From positions 1 through 37,377 of the IMG/VR virus record IMGVR_UViG_3300046516_000145: a stretch of DNA of 37,377 nt; one strand, 5' to 3'. Positions 9,429-19,195 of the stretch are shown here, piece after piece. Under the pieces are notes generated by a model. It was not told the DNA's origin, did no database searches, and saw only the letters and a program-made list of their open reading frames with translations. Each line of letters begins with the position of its first letter. Positions within the stretch are counted from its first letter, which is position 1. Made by a program: the position numbers and the translations under genes. This DNA comes from a virus.

Positions 9429-11734
9429 TATGAATTTCCTGTTGTTACTGCTGTACCGTTATTAATCACTGTACCACCGGGATTATTGACTCCAATATTT
9501 CCTATTACAGCTCCAGATGAATTTGCAGTTAAGAACATACCCGCAGCACCCGTGAGATTATCAGTCATATGATTACCTACTGCAGATACTTTACAAGCAC
9601 TAAAATAAGCTCCTTCTCCATTAATAGGTGTAGTAGTGTTTCCTATATTATTTTGAATAAATACACAACCGGTGACAGAGGCTCTTAAATTAGTAGGAGA
9701 ACTGGTGTTACCATTTAGTACTAATCCCGTAAACTTATTCTCTTCACATCTGCAACTAGCTAAGTTAATAGTAAGTTTAATTGTAGAGAGAGCAGTAGTA
9801 TCAACAACCATCCCAGAGCCTATGAAATTACCTACTCCTGGATTAGTGTTCTGAGAAAAATTACTCCAGGTATGAGTCATGTTAACATAATACCCAATCG
9901 AAGGCATACCTGATATACTATTATAAAAGAGATTAGTAGCATAATTCCCACAACCGTCCATAATACAATTATTAGCACTGAAACTACAATTGGTTGCTGC
10001 AAAACCGATATTGGTACAACTATTACACTGGACATTTTCCATTACAAAAAAAGTACCTGCCGCCGCATCTCCTACTGCATTAACTCCTATATTACCACCA
10101 CCAATATCTATATCTCGCAGAACAGCATTTAATGCATTAGATCCATTCAAAACAATGGCGTTTCCGACATTATTTATACGGCAATTATTAATTCTATTCC
10201 AATAACCACCAAGACCACTGCCTGAAAAAACAATACCGTTAGAAATGGTAAAGCCCGTACCTTCAATATTGACATTGTCAATTAGAGCAAAACCCATATT
10301 CGAAACGTTATTATCACTGATTGCGTTAGTACAATTTCCAGTTATACCTAAATCTCGAATACAAATTCCACTGCTAGGCGCAGCTAAATTTATTAGGCTG
10401 CCTGCAGCTGCTGATGTGATGACAGTGGCCATAGGACCCATACCACGTAAGGAACAACCAGAGGGTACACTAATGTTGCCTAACGTATATGTAGGAGATA
10501 CTAACCATACAGTGCCACCACCTGAAGAATGCAGAGTAGATAGAGCGTTGTTAATAGAGTTAGTATCGTTAGTTACGTTGCCAGTAGAAGCAACGGTAGT
10601 AAAGCCAGTATTAACGGCATTACTCGTCCAAGTAGGATCAGCACCTGCACCATTAGTAGTGAGATGAAATCCAGCTGTACCTGGAGCTATGGCCGACCAT
10701 GCGCTTGCACCTCGATATAAAACACTGCCTCTGGTAACACTCACAGAATCCATTAGATTGGGAATGAACACATCCGTAGGAATTGCCGTACCACCAGTCA
10801 AATTAGCTTTAGCAGTAAAAGGAGACATAGTGGCTAGATTGGCATTAGCCACACCACCTACAGGAAGATCTGCACCTACTAGAGCTCTATAAGCAGGAGT
10901 AGTCGCAGCACCTGTAGTAGGACCAGCTAAGATAGTATTAGCTGCTTGATTGTTAGCTGTTATAGCTAAGGTGCCTGAAGTAGTAACGGGCGAGCCAGTT
11001 ACCGTCTCATATGCCGGGACAGTCATAGCTACGCTAGTAACTGAACCTGAACCTACTCCTGCACCCGGAGCTACAGTCCAAGTTGGATTAGTACCAGCCC
11101 CGTTGGTAGTAAGTACAAAGCCATTAGTTCCAGGAGGAAGAACATTCCATCCTGCTGTATCCCTATATAAGACATCACCTTTAGTCAGACCTACTGTATC
11201 TAAGACTTGAGATGCAGTTAAGTATGTAGCTGGTTGAGTAGTACCTGCGTTATTGCCTATTACTGAATTAGCAGGAACAGTAGCTAACTTAGAGTTAGCA
11301 ACCACTCCAGTACCAATAGTAGTAGAGGTACCTGCAGAGGTTACATCTCCTACCAGATTTTGGGTAGTTAATGTACCTCCTGAAAAGGATAGCAATCCTG
11401 ATATAGGAACACCTGTACCAGCTGCTGAACCTCCGGTAGGATTACCATACAAATTATTAGCAGGCAAATTGATATTAAGCGCAGAAGAAGCTACCCCTCC
11501 TGATAAGTCTTCTAATCTGACTACATCAGTAGGACTAATAGGGACAGGTAGATTTAATATCCTATTCCCATTCATATCCAGAGCTGAACTCATTGCATTA
11601 GGAGTCTGTCCACTCCTAGATACAGCATCCGATAAGGCTGCGGCAATAGTATTACTATTAATATTAATAGTGTTAGCTGCAGTAGAGGTATCCTGCAGAC
11701 TAGCTACATTATTTAGGGATACATTAATAGCCAT
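9428..11734 (-). CDS. Tail fibre / tailspike with predicted beta-helix
   Basis: This 768-aa protein opens with a short assembly region containing the DMNGNRILNLPVP phrase common in phage fibres (about residues 50-62). Low-complexity Gly/Thr/Ala repeats follow. Two copies of a unit read DVLYRDTAGW...LTTNGAGTNPTW and SVLYRGASAW...LTTNGAGADPTW. From about residue 380 to the end, regularly spaced Asn/Gly turns and short strands suggest a right-handed parallel beta-helix like pectate-lyase-fold tailspikes. It is probably the receptor-binding or capsule-degrading protein. No catalytic residues can be assigned. The very long antisense open frames over this gene come from its biased composition. Confidence 0.85.
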   Translation of the reverse strand: MAINVSLNNVASLQDTSTAANTININSNTIAAALSDAVSRSGQTPNAMSSALDMNGNRILNLPVPISPTDVVRLEDLSGGVASSALNINLPANNLYGNPTGGSAAGTGVPISGLLSFSGGTLTTQNLVGDVTSAGTSTTIGTGVVANSKLATVPANSVIGNNAGTTQPATYLTASQVLDTVGLTKGDVLYRDTAGWNVLPPGTNGFVLTTNGAGTNPTWTVAPGAGVGSGSVTSVAMTVPAYETVTGSPVTTSGTLAITANNQAANTILAGPTTGAATTPAYRALVGADLPVGGVANANLATMSPFTAKANLTGGTAIPTDVFIPNLMDSVSVTRGSVLYRGASAWSAIAPGTAGFHLTTNGAGADPTWTSNAVNTGFTTVASTGNVTNDTNSINNALSTLHSSGGGTVWLVSPTYTLGNISVPSGCSLRGMGPMATVITSAAAGSLINLAAPSSGICIRDLGITGNCTNAISDNNVSNMGFALIDNVNIEGTGFTISNGIVFSGSGLGGYWNRINNCRINNVGNAIVLNGSNALNAVLRDIDIGGGNIGVNAVGDAAAGTFFVMENVQCNSCTNIGFAATNCSFSANNCIMDGCGNYATNLFYNSISGMPSIGYYVNMTHTWSNFSQNTNPGVGNFIGSGMVVDTTALSTIKLTINLASCRCEENKFTGLVLNGNTSSPTNLRASVTGCVFIQNNIGNTTTPINGEGAYFSACKVSAVGNHMTDNLTGAAGMFLTANSSGAVIGNIGVNNPGGTVINNGTAVTTGNS

Positions 11735-12264
11735 TAGAAGTAGACCGTATACGCTTCAGCACCATTAGTGACATTAGTGAAACGAACTGTAACCCACTTA
11801 GAAGTATTGGTAACAACCGTTCTACTTGCTTGGTTGGTATCGAAAGAACCTGAAGCAGGTACAGCTAGAGTAATGGTCGAGCCACCACTATTGATTAGTA
11901 GACAAGATACTTGATCACCAATAACAGCACCGGCTGAAATAGTATTAAGAACTGCAACCATATTGGCAGCTGAATCGAAAGTAGCTGTCAGCGGAGCACC
12001 AGCGTTAATCGTAATAATACCTGTGAGCAAATCACCCATAGATATTGCAACGGCAGAGCTAGTACTTACAGTTCTAGGAGCGCCAAAAGATCCGTAGTTA
12101 TTCTGTCCTAGTTTAGTAGTTTGATATGTAGCAGGAGAACCGACTGTAGCATTTAGAGTAACTGGAAGAAATGTAGCACGAGCGCGCTCATTACCTATAA
12201 TCTCATCTATACCGCTAAAGTCTTCTGATCTTGAAGAGTCAAAGAGACCTGAGTTAGTAGCCAT
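11734..12264 (-). CDS. Small beta-rich virion protein (possible head or fibre decoration)
   Basis: This 176-aa protein is rich in Thr, Ser, Val and Ala and ends in YTVYF. I do not recognise a family. It has an AAAGGAAA RBS and directly precedes the tail fibre, overlapping its start (TAATG). The composition and the location between capsid genes and fibre fit a capsid decoration protein or a fibre partner. Confidence 0.75.
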   Translation of the reverse strand: MATNSGLFDSSRSEDFSGIDEIIGNERARATFLPVTLNATVGSPATYQTTKLGQNNYGSFGAPRTVSTSSAVAISMGDLLTGIITINAGAPLTATFDSAANMVAVLNTISAGAVIGDQVSCLLINSGGSTITLAVPASGSFDTNQASRTVVTNTSKWVTVRFTNVTNGAEAYTVYF

Positions 12265-12283
12265 TTATTTTCCTTTCTATGAG

Positions 12284-12308
12284 GTGGTGGCCCGTTAAGA
12301 GCCACCAC
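12284..12308 (-). terminator. Intercistronic hairpin without U-tract
   Basis: A perfect 8-bp stem GTGGTGGC/GCCACCAC with a 9-nt loop lies between the 245-aa structural gene and the next gene. No U-run follows, so it is more likely a 3'-stabilising or partly attenuating element behind the highly expressed capsid genes than a full terminator. Confidence 0.45.
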
Positions 12309-12320
12309 ACCAATGAACGA

Positions 12321-13058
12321 TTAGAAGTTAATCGAACCGTAGTAGTTATACCGAACACGAAGCTTATTCAAGCCTCCTGCGCTAGTGCCTGTATATGGAC
12401 CACCAGAACAGATGGCCGAGATATAGGCTTTCTCCACGACGGGCGAGAAGCCAGTCATCAGAGGAACGTTACCTAGCCAAGCCGGTGCAGTAGGCGGAGT
12501 ACCGGTTCCAAATTCGGAACCATCCGCGTAGAAGGTATAGTGCATACCAGCTGCCATCTTAGCAGTCGTACATGCTCCTAATAGCTGGACACCAGCGTTA
12601 GGACCAATCTGAACGAATGCCTGCGTAGCAGGATTGATAGCCGCTAGACCGATACCGGTGAGGCCTGTTGCACCGCCAGTACCAGCAACTGCGGGAATGA
12701 CGACTTCGAAATCAATCTGATCAATGAATAATTGAGGTTGAGTGATTGAGAGTACGCCACCCGAAGATGCAGTAGTAACGGGTGCAGTATCCATCAGCGG
12801 GAACATCGTAGTCATAGACACGATACCTGCAGATGTAGTTGTTCCTGCGGGAGTACCAGTACCTGTGAAGGTGCTGGGAAGCCCTGGGAACGAAACGGCT
12901 CCAGCGGGTCCTATGGTAGTGACACCGAGAGGAATATAAACTTCCACCTCTCGGTTCTCACCGTACATCACATAGTCGCCACCTTGCTCGGGAATAGCCT
13001 TCTGCGTGCCAAACTGCAGCGGAAGCCCATCAGCGTTAATATAAAATCCTGAACTCAT
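12321..13058 (-). CDS. Putative capsid-associated structural protein
   Basis: This 245-aa protein sits 16 nt downstream of the major capsid gene and has a strong AGGAGA RBS. It is rich in Gly, Thr, Pro and Ala, with beta-strand character and a Tyr/Arg-rich C-terminus (LRVRYNYYGSINF). It looks like a head decoration or capsid fibre protein. No family motif is recognised. Confidence 0.75.
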   Translation of the reverse strand: MSSGFYINADGLPLQFGTQKAIPEQGGDYVMYGENREVEVYIPLGVTTIGPAGAVSFPGLPSTFTGTGTPAGTTTSAGIVSMTTMFPLMDTAPVTTASSGGVLSITQPQLFIDQIDFEVVIPAVAGTGGATGLTGIGLAAINPATQAFVQIGPNAGVQLLGACTTAKMAAGMHYTFYADGSEFGTGTPPTAPAWLGNVPLMTGFSPVVEKAYISAICSGGPYTGTSAGGLNKLRVRYNYYGSINF

Positions 13059-13074
13059 AATTTATTCTCCTCTA

Positions 13075-14037
13075 TTACGGCTGCACGACGGTGTTAGCCG
13101 CAGTGAGAATGGAAATCATGTTCTCAGGTCGATACAGCTTGAAACCCCACTCGGCGATCGTGAGATACTCTTCTTGCTGGAGATCTTTGTTGAACTCCGA
13201 GTAGACGGTAGGCATCTGACGGAAACCACCCACCCAAGGGAGAGTATCGCCAGGAGCTGCCGAGAAGAGTAGATTAGGAACACCGTTGGTGACCGATGCC
13301 GCACCAACAGTCTCCGAAGCAATTGCAGGGAGATAGTTGGACACGTAAAGGTCGAAGCCATAAATGTTGAACTTGAACTTAAATCCGCTCATTGCGCCTT
13401 CGTAAGGAATACGTTGCCACATGGGTGCGGGAGTGATCAAGTTGACCAAGTTAGTCTGCGTCTGTAGTGTGTAAGCCACGGTAGGATCGACAATGGCACA
13501 CAGATCAGACAGAGGAACGTTAGCCTTAGTAAGGGCGAACTGTGCCGCTGCAAAATCTGGTAGTGTAATTGTCTGGCCTGGACCCTGACCAACCCATCGG
13601 TGGTACGCAGTATTGATGGTATTGGTAGATGCCGCAGTTTGTCCGGCATTCGCTTTCGCAAGAATGTTAGTCTCAATAGCTTCCATCAGCGCACGATGTT
13701 GTCGAGGCACGAATGCCGAGATAACATCAGCTGAATAGAAAGAGTCGCGCTTGAACTTCTCCGAGATTGCGTTAGCCGAGTACTTATAGGTATCGAACGA
13801 GAATACAAAGTTACCTGTATCCATCGCGTTATACTTAATAGCCTGACCTTCTGTAAAGTCAGCAGTCTCAGCTTCACCAATCGACGGGATGTTCAATGTG
13901 ACACCGTCAGGGAAATCTGTCAAGATTCGGACAAACTTCATGGCATTCAAATCATCCAAGAGGAGTTCTTTGATCTGACGAGACCAAAGATTAGTCCTCA
14001 AGAGATAATTTGTGTTGGTTGTCATAAAACCAGCCAT
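13075..14037 (-). CDS. Major capsid protein (HK97-type)
   Basis: This is a 320-aa protein. Features typical of phage major capsid proteins of this size include an N-terminal helical arm, a TADFTEGQAIKYNAM stretch (around residues 58-72) like the E-loop border, and a central helix at about residues 106-125. A PWVGGFRQMPTVYSEFNKD segment near residue 255 precedes a C-terminal WGFKLYRPENM. It lies just after the scaffold gene, as is usual. The RBS CAGGAG is followed by 8 nt and ATG. GC content and codon use are higher than in neighbours, as expected for a very highly expressed gene. Confidence 0.88.
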   Translation of the reverse strand: MAGFMTTNTNYLLRTNLWSRQIKELLLDDLNAMKFVRILTDFPDGVTLNIPSIGEAETADFTEGQAIKYNAMDTGNFVFSFDTYKYSANAISEKFKRDSFYSADVISAFVPRQHRALMEAIETNILAKANAGQTAASTNTINTAYHRWVGQGPGQTITLPDFAAAQFALTKANVPLSDLCAIVDPTVAYTLQTQTNLVNLITPAPMWQRIPYEGAMSGFKFKFNIYGFDLYVSNYLPAIASETVGAASVTNGVPNLLFSAAPGDTLPWVGGFRQMPTVYSEFNKDLQQEEYLTIAEWGFKLYRPENMISILTAANTVVQP

Positions 14038-14059
14038 AAGTTAGTCTCCTGAAGATGCA

Positions 14060-14815
14060 CTACATACCATAGGCTTTAAAGTCGCCATCCTCGAAGTCTG
14101 TTCCGAGTTCCTGGTAGTCTTTGTGCATCTGGTTAGTTGTTTTAGGATCCAGATATAACTTAGGGTTAGTCTTCTTCAGTTCCTGATAGTAAGTCCAAGT
14201 TCTCTTAGTCTCGCCTTTATTTGCGGGTCTGTTTACAGAGTTCCTGGGAGGAGCTGGAAAATCTTCTCTCTGAGGCGGTCTGTCTATCTCTAAAGCCTTG
14301 AAGACCATCTGTGGATAGTTCTGTGCCATTTGGTTGAAAACTTCTTCTGTGATTCCTAAGTCTTGTATCTGTTCCTTGACAGTGCTCTGGTAGTTCTTAC
14401 CAAAGCGTTCGATTAGTTTATCCTTCACTGTCTTGAGATTGACTCTCTGACGATTAGCTAATTCATAAGCATTAATCTTCTCGCCAAAGATACGATCTAA
14501 TTCAGCAGGATCTAAGGGCTTCACTGCGGTGTCATCGGGTTTCTTGTTTTCACCGGACAACTGTTTACTATGTCGGTCTATTAGCTCTTCTAGTTTAGCC
14601 TTGGCCATGGTCTCTTCTCTCATCTTCAAATAGTCAGCACGGAGTTCGTCCTTCTGACGTTTCAAGATTTCGATATAAGAATCGGCCTCAAATTTACTTC
14701 GGGCAAGAGCTTCGGGATCTTTGAACTTCCTGCCTTCTCCTACGAGTTCTTCGTAGTACTTTTTAGTTTCATCTAACTGTGGTGGTTGTAGGTCGTCCTC
14801 TTCCAGTAGATTCAT
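14060..14815 (-). CDS. Scaffold protein
   Basis: This is a 251-aa, highly charged, mainly helical protein (Lys/Glu/Asp-rich; coiled coil likely in residues 25-95) immediately upstream of the capsid gene. Position and composition are those of podovirus head assembly scaffolds, which fill the procapsid and leave before packaging. An AGGAG RBS lies 6 nt before the ATG, inside the preceding gene. Confidence 0.78.
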   Translation of the reverse strand: MNLLEEDDLQPPQLDETKKYYEELVGEGRKFKDPEALARSKFEADSYIEILKRQKDELRADYLKMREETMAKAKLEELIDRHSKQLSGENKKPDDTAVKPLDPAELDRIFGEKINAYELANRQRVNLKTVKDKLIERFGKNYQSTVKEQIQDLGITEEVFNQMAQNYPQMVFKALEIDRPPQREDFPAPPRNSVNRPANKGETKRTWTYYQELKKTNPKLYLDPKTTNQMHKDYQELGTDFEDGDFKAYGM

Positions 14816-15074
14816 CTTCGCTCCTATGGTCTAAGGTTGTTAATCGTATTAAGTTCTTAAGTGTAGAACGTTGTCCGTTCCGGAATGCCTGTCTAAAAGA
14901 CCAATTAGGATCATCGAAGTCTGTAGAAGATACTTCTCTGGAATCCAATTGTGACAGGTTTTCGTGCAATATTTCTTTCAATCGGTCCAGTAGTCTTGTG
15001 GAACCGCGAACATATTTCTCGAATTCATCTATATCTTTAGCTGTCTTTAAATTCTTGGTCCACGCAGTAATCAT
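14769..15074 (-). CDS. Hypothetical protein before scaffold
   Basis: This 101-aa, Arg/Asp-rich, helical protein overlaps the scaffold start by 47 nt and begins as a TAATG overlap with the gene upstream. No family is recognised. It probably acts in head assembly, judging by its place between portal and scaffold. Confidence 0.7.
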   Translation of the reverse strand: MITAWTKNLKTAKDIDEFEKYVRGSTRLLDRLKEILHENLSQLDSREVSSTDFDDPNWSFRQAFRNGQRSTLKNLIRLTTLDHRSEDESTGRGRPTTTTVR

Positions 15075-15535
15075 TATGAACCATCGTTCGCAGGCTCTAC
15101 AGGCACAGTACCCTTAAGAACCTGAGGATTTGTAGTAGCATGCTTGAGGACAGCGTTGACCGCAGTCTGAGCGTCTTTCACAGCGTGGTAAGCATTGACT
15201 GCGGTGCTCAACGGAGTAGAGCCTGCAATCACTGACTTAGACAGTACATTGACGGCTACAGTGGCTACGTTGATAGCTTCCGTAGCTGCAGCAACTCCTG
15301 GGCCTATGCCGGGAATAACAGCTCCCACTATTGTCATGGCAGACAGCGCTTGCTGGAAGATGGCCAGAATATTACCCTGATGGGTTTGAATCCAACTGAA
15401 GATATTATGTATGTCAACATCAACGGTATGCCCTACTGTTTGCAGTAGTTGCCAGCCTTTAGTAATTTCGGATAGAACCCATTGTTCATCCTTAACAAAG
15501 CCAGCCTGTAATTTCTCGAAAAATGAAAGGGTCAT
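15074..15535 (-). CDS. Hydrophobic helical protein between portal and scaffold
   Basis: This 153-aa protein has a long Ala/Val/Ile/Gly-rich middle (about residues 57-100, including MTIVGAVIPGIGPGVAAATE) that could be one or two membrane helices or a membrane-active hairpin. The ends are polar. AAAGGA RBS. It could be a membrane or pore protein or an injected virion protein; nothing decides between these. Confidence 0.72.
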   Translation of the reverse strand: MTLSFFEKLQAGFVKDEQWVLSEITKGWQLLQTVGHTVDVDIHNIFSWIQTHQGNILAIFQQALSAMTIVGAVIPGIGPGVAAATEAINVATVAVNVLSKSVIAGSTPLSTAVNAYHAVKDAQTAVNAVLKHATTNPQVLKGTVPVEPANDGS

Positions 15536-15545
15536 TATATTTCCT

Positions 15546-17414
15546 TTATTGGGTGGCCAATAGGCCTCCGGGTTCAGCTGATTGAGACGGTTCTCTCTTC
15601 AAGTTGAATGGGGATGATTTACCACCGGGTGGAGCATTCATCGCTTCCATATCAAAGTCTGTACCCATACCTGAAGCAGTACCTGTTTGCTTATGCAACT
15701 GTTCTTGTAAGGATTGCATTTGCATCTGTGCTTCCGCTTGTTCAGCAATCTGCACGAAAGGTAGAACTATCTCATAGTCTTTCAAGTTAAGAGCCTCTTC
15801 GACAACCTTAGCCAACTTAACTGAAGAGAAGTGAGGAGACACTGATTGCCAAATGGCAGAGCCCGTCATGTTAGTTAAATTTTGTATTAGCTGGGCTTGT
15901 TCTGCAAAGTGTCTGGCTGCGATGGGCTTGATACGACCTATGCCAGTAATATCTTCTGCTGTCAAGTCTTGGAACGAAGAGATCTTAAAATCATCATCGA
16001 ATATTCTGATGGTAGTTGCATCCACCATATTACGCCGGGCAAGTTCCAACATGGCGTTCAGTAGTGGTTCCAACATCTGTTCTTCAAACTGAGCAATCTT
16101 ATTTTGGAAGATTCTGGAGGCAGCGTTCTCCATTCGCTGTACCTCATAGGCTGTCTTCTCTCCAGGACTACGGAAGCCCATGGCTTCTTTAGGGGCACCT
16201 GCCATCTCTTCCATTAGCGCTGCTATCTGGGCTATTTCTATATTCGCGTTAAGTGGTTGTGTCTCGGGGTTAACCAGTTCCACATCACCTTCGTCTCCTA
16301 TGAAGATCTTCTCACCAGGTTGCCAGACATAGTCTTCTACGAATCCTTTAATCTTTTGTACTGGGTATGTGACCAGATCGAAGATATCCGCCTTCATGTT
16401 CTCGATATGATCCATTCGATACTGCATACCGACTAGATTATCTAGAGGCCCCATACCCCAGAGGTTATCTGGCTTCTTTCGCCAGGGAACATGAAAGATA
16501 GGAGCGTATCCGAAGAAGGAAGCGTTTGATCTGTTGTTAACCAAGCGATGGCGGTCGATGACCGTAATGACTCGATTCTTTTCGAAGTGGTCGTTGTAGT
16601 CGTCGTACCAGTCCCCATAGAAAGTTAAGACTTCGACAAAGTCTTGAAGTAAGTACGCACGGAAGGATGTGAAGCCATCCATAGCATATAATCTATCTCG
16701 CTGAATCCAATCTCCCTGAAAAGTTCGGGCATGGTATCGGATCTTCTTGAGGTACTCATATAGATTCTCCAGTTCCACCCTATTCTCATCCGTAGACATT
16801 CGAGCTAACATCTCTCGTATTTCACCTAGAGATATAATAGAACGTATTAATTTAGGGGATTGGATGAAGTTCTCTGCCGTGGGATTCATCACTATATCAT
16901 AAGGATTAATCCTACGGATCATAGGTCCTACGTATCCCACTTGAGTCTTGTCTTGTAATTCTACTCTCTGGTCCATCCACTCTACAGTAGCGAAGCAATT
17001 ACCGTAGTGGATGTAGTCCATGATAACTTTATCTATCTCATGTTTGAACATAGGCTGATCTATGCACCAAGACATGTAATTTACGATAGCATCCCTCTTA
17101 CTAACTTGGTTAGAATCTTTATTATTTGCCTCCCATACCAACCATTTACGCTTAGGAAATAACGTGGCAGTATAATTAGCAAATAGATTGTCCCTGATCT
17201 GACACAGTTTCGGAACCACAGTTCTATTTTTCCAGGGATTCTTGACGTTGGTAGTTTGAGTAGTATCAGTAGCATAGACGTATCTTACTATCTCCTCCCA
17301 GTCATTCTTCTTCTGTTGACGAAGAGTTTCCCACTCCACATAACGTTCTGTAAGTCTGGTAGCCAGCATGTCGGGACTTAGGACATCCCTGAGTTCCATT
17401 ACCTTACCGGTCAT
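15546..17414 (-). CDS. Portal (head-tail connector) protein
   Basis: This 622-aa protein follows TerL directly and matches large podovirus portal proteins in layout. It has an N-terminal helical region, a long middle with many aromatic/Arg segments, the NIEIAQIAALMEEM...APKEAMGFRSPGEKTAYE type wing/stem part (about 390-440), and a Gln/Met-rich C-terminus. The dodecamer forms the DNA channel and docks the terminase. The start is taken as ATG 17414 (ATGA overlap with the TerL stop, AGGAG 4 nt upstream) rather than the in-frame GTG at 17429. Confidence 0.87.
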   Translation of the reverse strand: MTGKVMELRDVLSPDMLATRLTERYVEWETLRQQKKNDWEEIVRYVYATDTTQTTNVKNPWKNRTVVPKLCQIRDNLFANYTATLFPKRKWLVWEANNKDSNQVSKRDAIVNYMSWCIDQPMFKHEIDKVIMDYIHYGNCFATVEWMDQRVELQDKTQVGYVGPMIRRINPYDIVMNPTAENFIQSPKLIRSIISLGEIREMLARMSTDENRVELENLYEYLKKIRYHARTFQGDWIQRDRLYAMDGFTSFRAYLLQDFVEVLTFYGDWYDDYNDHFEKNRVITVIDRHRLVNNRSNASFFGYAPIFHVPWRKKPDNLWGMGPLDNLVGMQYRMDHIENMKADIFDLVTYPVQKIKGFVEDYVWQPGEKIFIGDEGDVELVNPETQPLNANIEIAQIAALMEEMAGAPKEAMGFRSPGEKTAYEVQRMENAASRIFQNKIAQFEEQMLEPLLNAMLELARRNMVDATTIRIFDDDFKISSFQDLTAEDITGIGRIKPIAARHFAEQAQLIQNLTNMTGSAIWQSVSPHFSSVKLAKVVEEALNLKDYEIVLPFVQIAEQAEAQMQMQSLQEQLHKQTGTASGMGTDFDMEAMNAPPGGKSSPFNLKREPSQSAEPGGLLATQ

Positions 17415-18973
17415 AGAACTCCTCCCCACTTAGGATGAAAAGTTCCAGTGTCTTTCGTTGATACAGGTCTATACAGGTTAATCGGTGGTACTGCGAAGTC
17501 CACTGCCGAAGCCAGAGCATCCTTGATGTCGTCATGTGAAGGATTAGCAAAAATTAATTCCTCTTCTAGAGTCTGGCAGTTACCGCCAGGATAATGCCAT
17601 ACTTGGCCATTAGCATATTTAGGTTCCAGTGCCGCTAAGATACGTTCTTCCTTAGACCCCTGCCAACGAGAGGGTCTGAATTCATCTATGATTAGACTTA
17701 ACCCATGAGGCTTGACATAGTTCTCTTTCAAGTCTTTGACTATTACCTGCTGGGCCACAGACACTTCAGCTCTTATTTTTCTGAAGTTCCACTTCTCGAA
17801 CAGCTTTAAGATCCTATTAAAATATTCTGAAATCTTATCTGTTTTGAAGCGATCTATGTCCAGCACGTAATAATTACCTAGACCATCTAGACCTACCACT
17901 ACAATGGAAGAAAAATCACTCTTCTTACCCATTGAATAGGCGAAGTCTACTGCAGCTACTACATTGATTCTTTCACGTTTGAAGAACCATCGTCCTTCTC
18001 TTCTAGAGAGGTAGCTGGGGTCGTAGTATTGGAAGAGTTCTCGTTTGATGACTGATGAGTCAACGTCATGAGGGTCATTGTAGTATTGGGCCCTAAAGTG
18101 TACCTTGTTAAGGTATTGGGCCCTTTTCTTAGCCAGGATCTCGGAATTGAATCCGAACCACTTTCCATCGGTTCGTTGTTGGAGAGGCCAAAGAAATTCT
18201 CCAGTTCCGTCTCCGATAGATTCCACCTGTCGCTCAAAAACCTCGAAAAGAGGGGTGGCCTTAGAAACATTTCCCAATTCATCGTATTCTTCAATCTCCA
18301 TTCCTAATAGATCTGAATATAAGTCTCGGGGGTGATACCGGGTACCAACCACCCATTCTTGTGCATTTGCAGTTTCTACCGAAGAAAGAAGGGAGTATTG
18401 ATCCTTAACCTTCTCACGTCCTTCTTCAAGGTATGCATTTCCCTGGACAACCACGTCGTCCATAACAGCGATATCGCAGTGCAGACCAACAATATTGCTA
18501 GTAAGCCCTGCTGTAAATATAGAGGGATCTCGTATGGACTCAAGCTTTCGCAATGGGTGATCAACGGATATCTCCTTCTCAGTCCACTTCTCTCGGAGAG
18601 CCTCTTCCTTAATGACCATCTCAGGCCAGAACATTCGATATACATCGGACGTTAAGATATCTTTGATGAACTTAAGTTGTTTGACGGCTAGGTTAGAAGT
18701 AGACGAAATAATAAGAATTCTTTTGGTGGGATCTCGTGTTAATTCCCAAGCCACTCGATATACTACGAGAGTACTCTTCATATGATCTCGTGGTAAGAGA
18801 ATCAGTTGATGCTGCTTAGCTTCAGGCCGTGTCCACCATCGAATAATTTCTCGATGTACATTCCCTAGCAGACGACGAGGATGAACTAATTCAATGAAGT
18901 ATTCTAAATCAGACTCAGCTTTAAGTCTACGATTTTCTCTCTCGGTATTAACCTTTTTAGGTTTTGAGACCAT
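17411..18973 (-). CDS. Terminase large subunit
   Basis: This is a 520-aa packaging motor ATPase and nuclease. The Walker A-like segment LLPRDHMKST is at about residues 59-68, in the deviant form common in T7-like terminases. Walker B is the CDIAVMDDVVV stretch near 165-175. The RNase-H-like nuclease begins with AAVDFAYSMGKKSDFSSIV, whose first Asp is the expected metal ligand. The ATG lies inside the upstream gene (17-nt overlap). No small terminase was recognised; one of the small genes upstream may fill that role. Confidence 0.93.
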   Translation of the reverse strand: MVSKPKKVNTERENRRLKAESDLEYFIELVHPRRLLGNVHREIIRWWTRPEAKQHQLILLPRDHMKSTLVVYRVAWELTRDPTKRILIISSTSNLAVKQLKFIKDILTSDVYRMFWPEMVIKEEALREKWTEKEISVDHPLRKLESIRDPSIFTAGLTSNIVGLHCDIAVMDDVVVQGNAYLEEGREKVKDQYSLLSSVETANAQEWVVGTRYHPRDLYSDLLGMEIEEYDELGNVSKATPLFEVFERQVESIGDGTGEFLWPLQQRTDGKWFGFNSEILAKKRAQYLNKVHFRAQYYNDPHDVDSSVIKRELFQYYDPSYLSRREGRWFFKRERINVVAAVDFAYSMGKKSDFSSIVVVGLDGLGNYYVLDIDRFKTDKISEYFNRILKLFEKWNFRKIRAEVSVAQQVIVKDLKENYVKPHGLSLIIDEFRPSRWQGSKEERILAALEPKYANGQVWHYPGGNCQTLEEELIFANPSHDDIKDALASAVDFAVPPINLYRPVSTKDTGTFHPKWGGVL

Positions 18974-19193
18974 TACGATTCAACCTAGCTTCCAGTTCAC
19001 CTGTAGTAGGTCTGGTATCTTCTAATCTCACTAATTGCCCATGAATCTTATCGAACTCTCTGAAGATAGAAGACATGAATTCTTGATGTTCTCGGATAGT
19101 AAAATAGCGAGAAGAACTGGCTAGATAAAAACCTGCTAATCCTACTACGAATAAACCAATAGAAATTAATAGGCTAGTATGCTCGAAATTCAC
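18957..19193 (-). CDS. Small membrane protein (one TM helix plus coiled coil)
   Basis: This 78-aa protein starts at GTG 19193. Residues 8-26 form a transmembrane helix (around LLISIGLFVVGLAGFYLAS), and residues 33-72 are charged and helical. The N-terminal anchor with a charged helical tail resembles an inner-membrane spanin or a holin-like protein, and T7 keeps its holin and spanin next to the terminase genes. It is shorter than typical i-spanins, so this remains a guess. Confidence 0.7.
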   Translation of the reverse strand: MNFEHTSLLISIGLFVVGLAGFYLASSSRYFTIREHQEFMSSIFREFDKIHGQLVRLEDTRPTTGELEARLNRNGLKT

Positions 19194-19195
19194 AA

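Noticed and set aside
9672-11768. Long plus-strand frames over the tail fibre gene (up to 171 aa)
   Set aside because: Antisense shadows from Thr/Ala/Gly-rich codons; no RBS pattern and no natural protein features.
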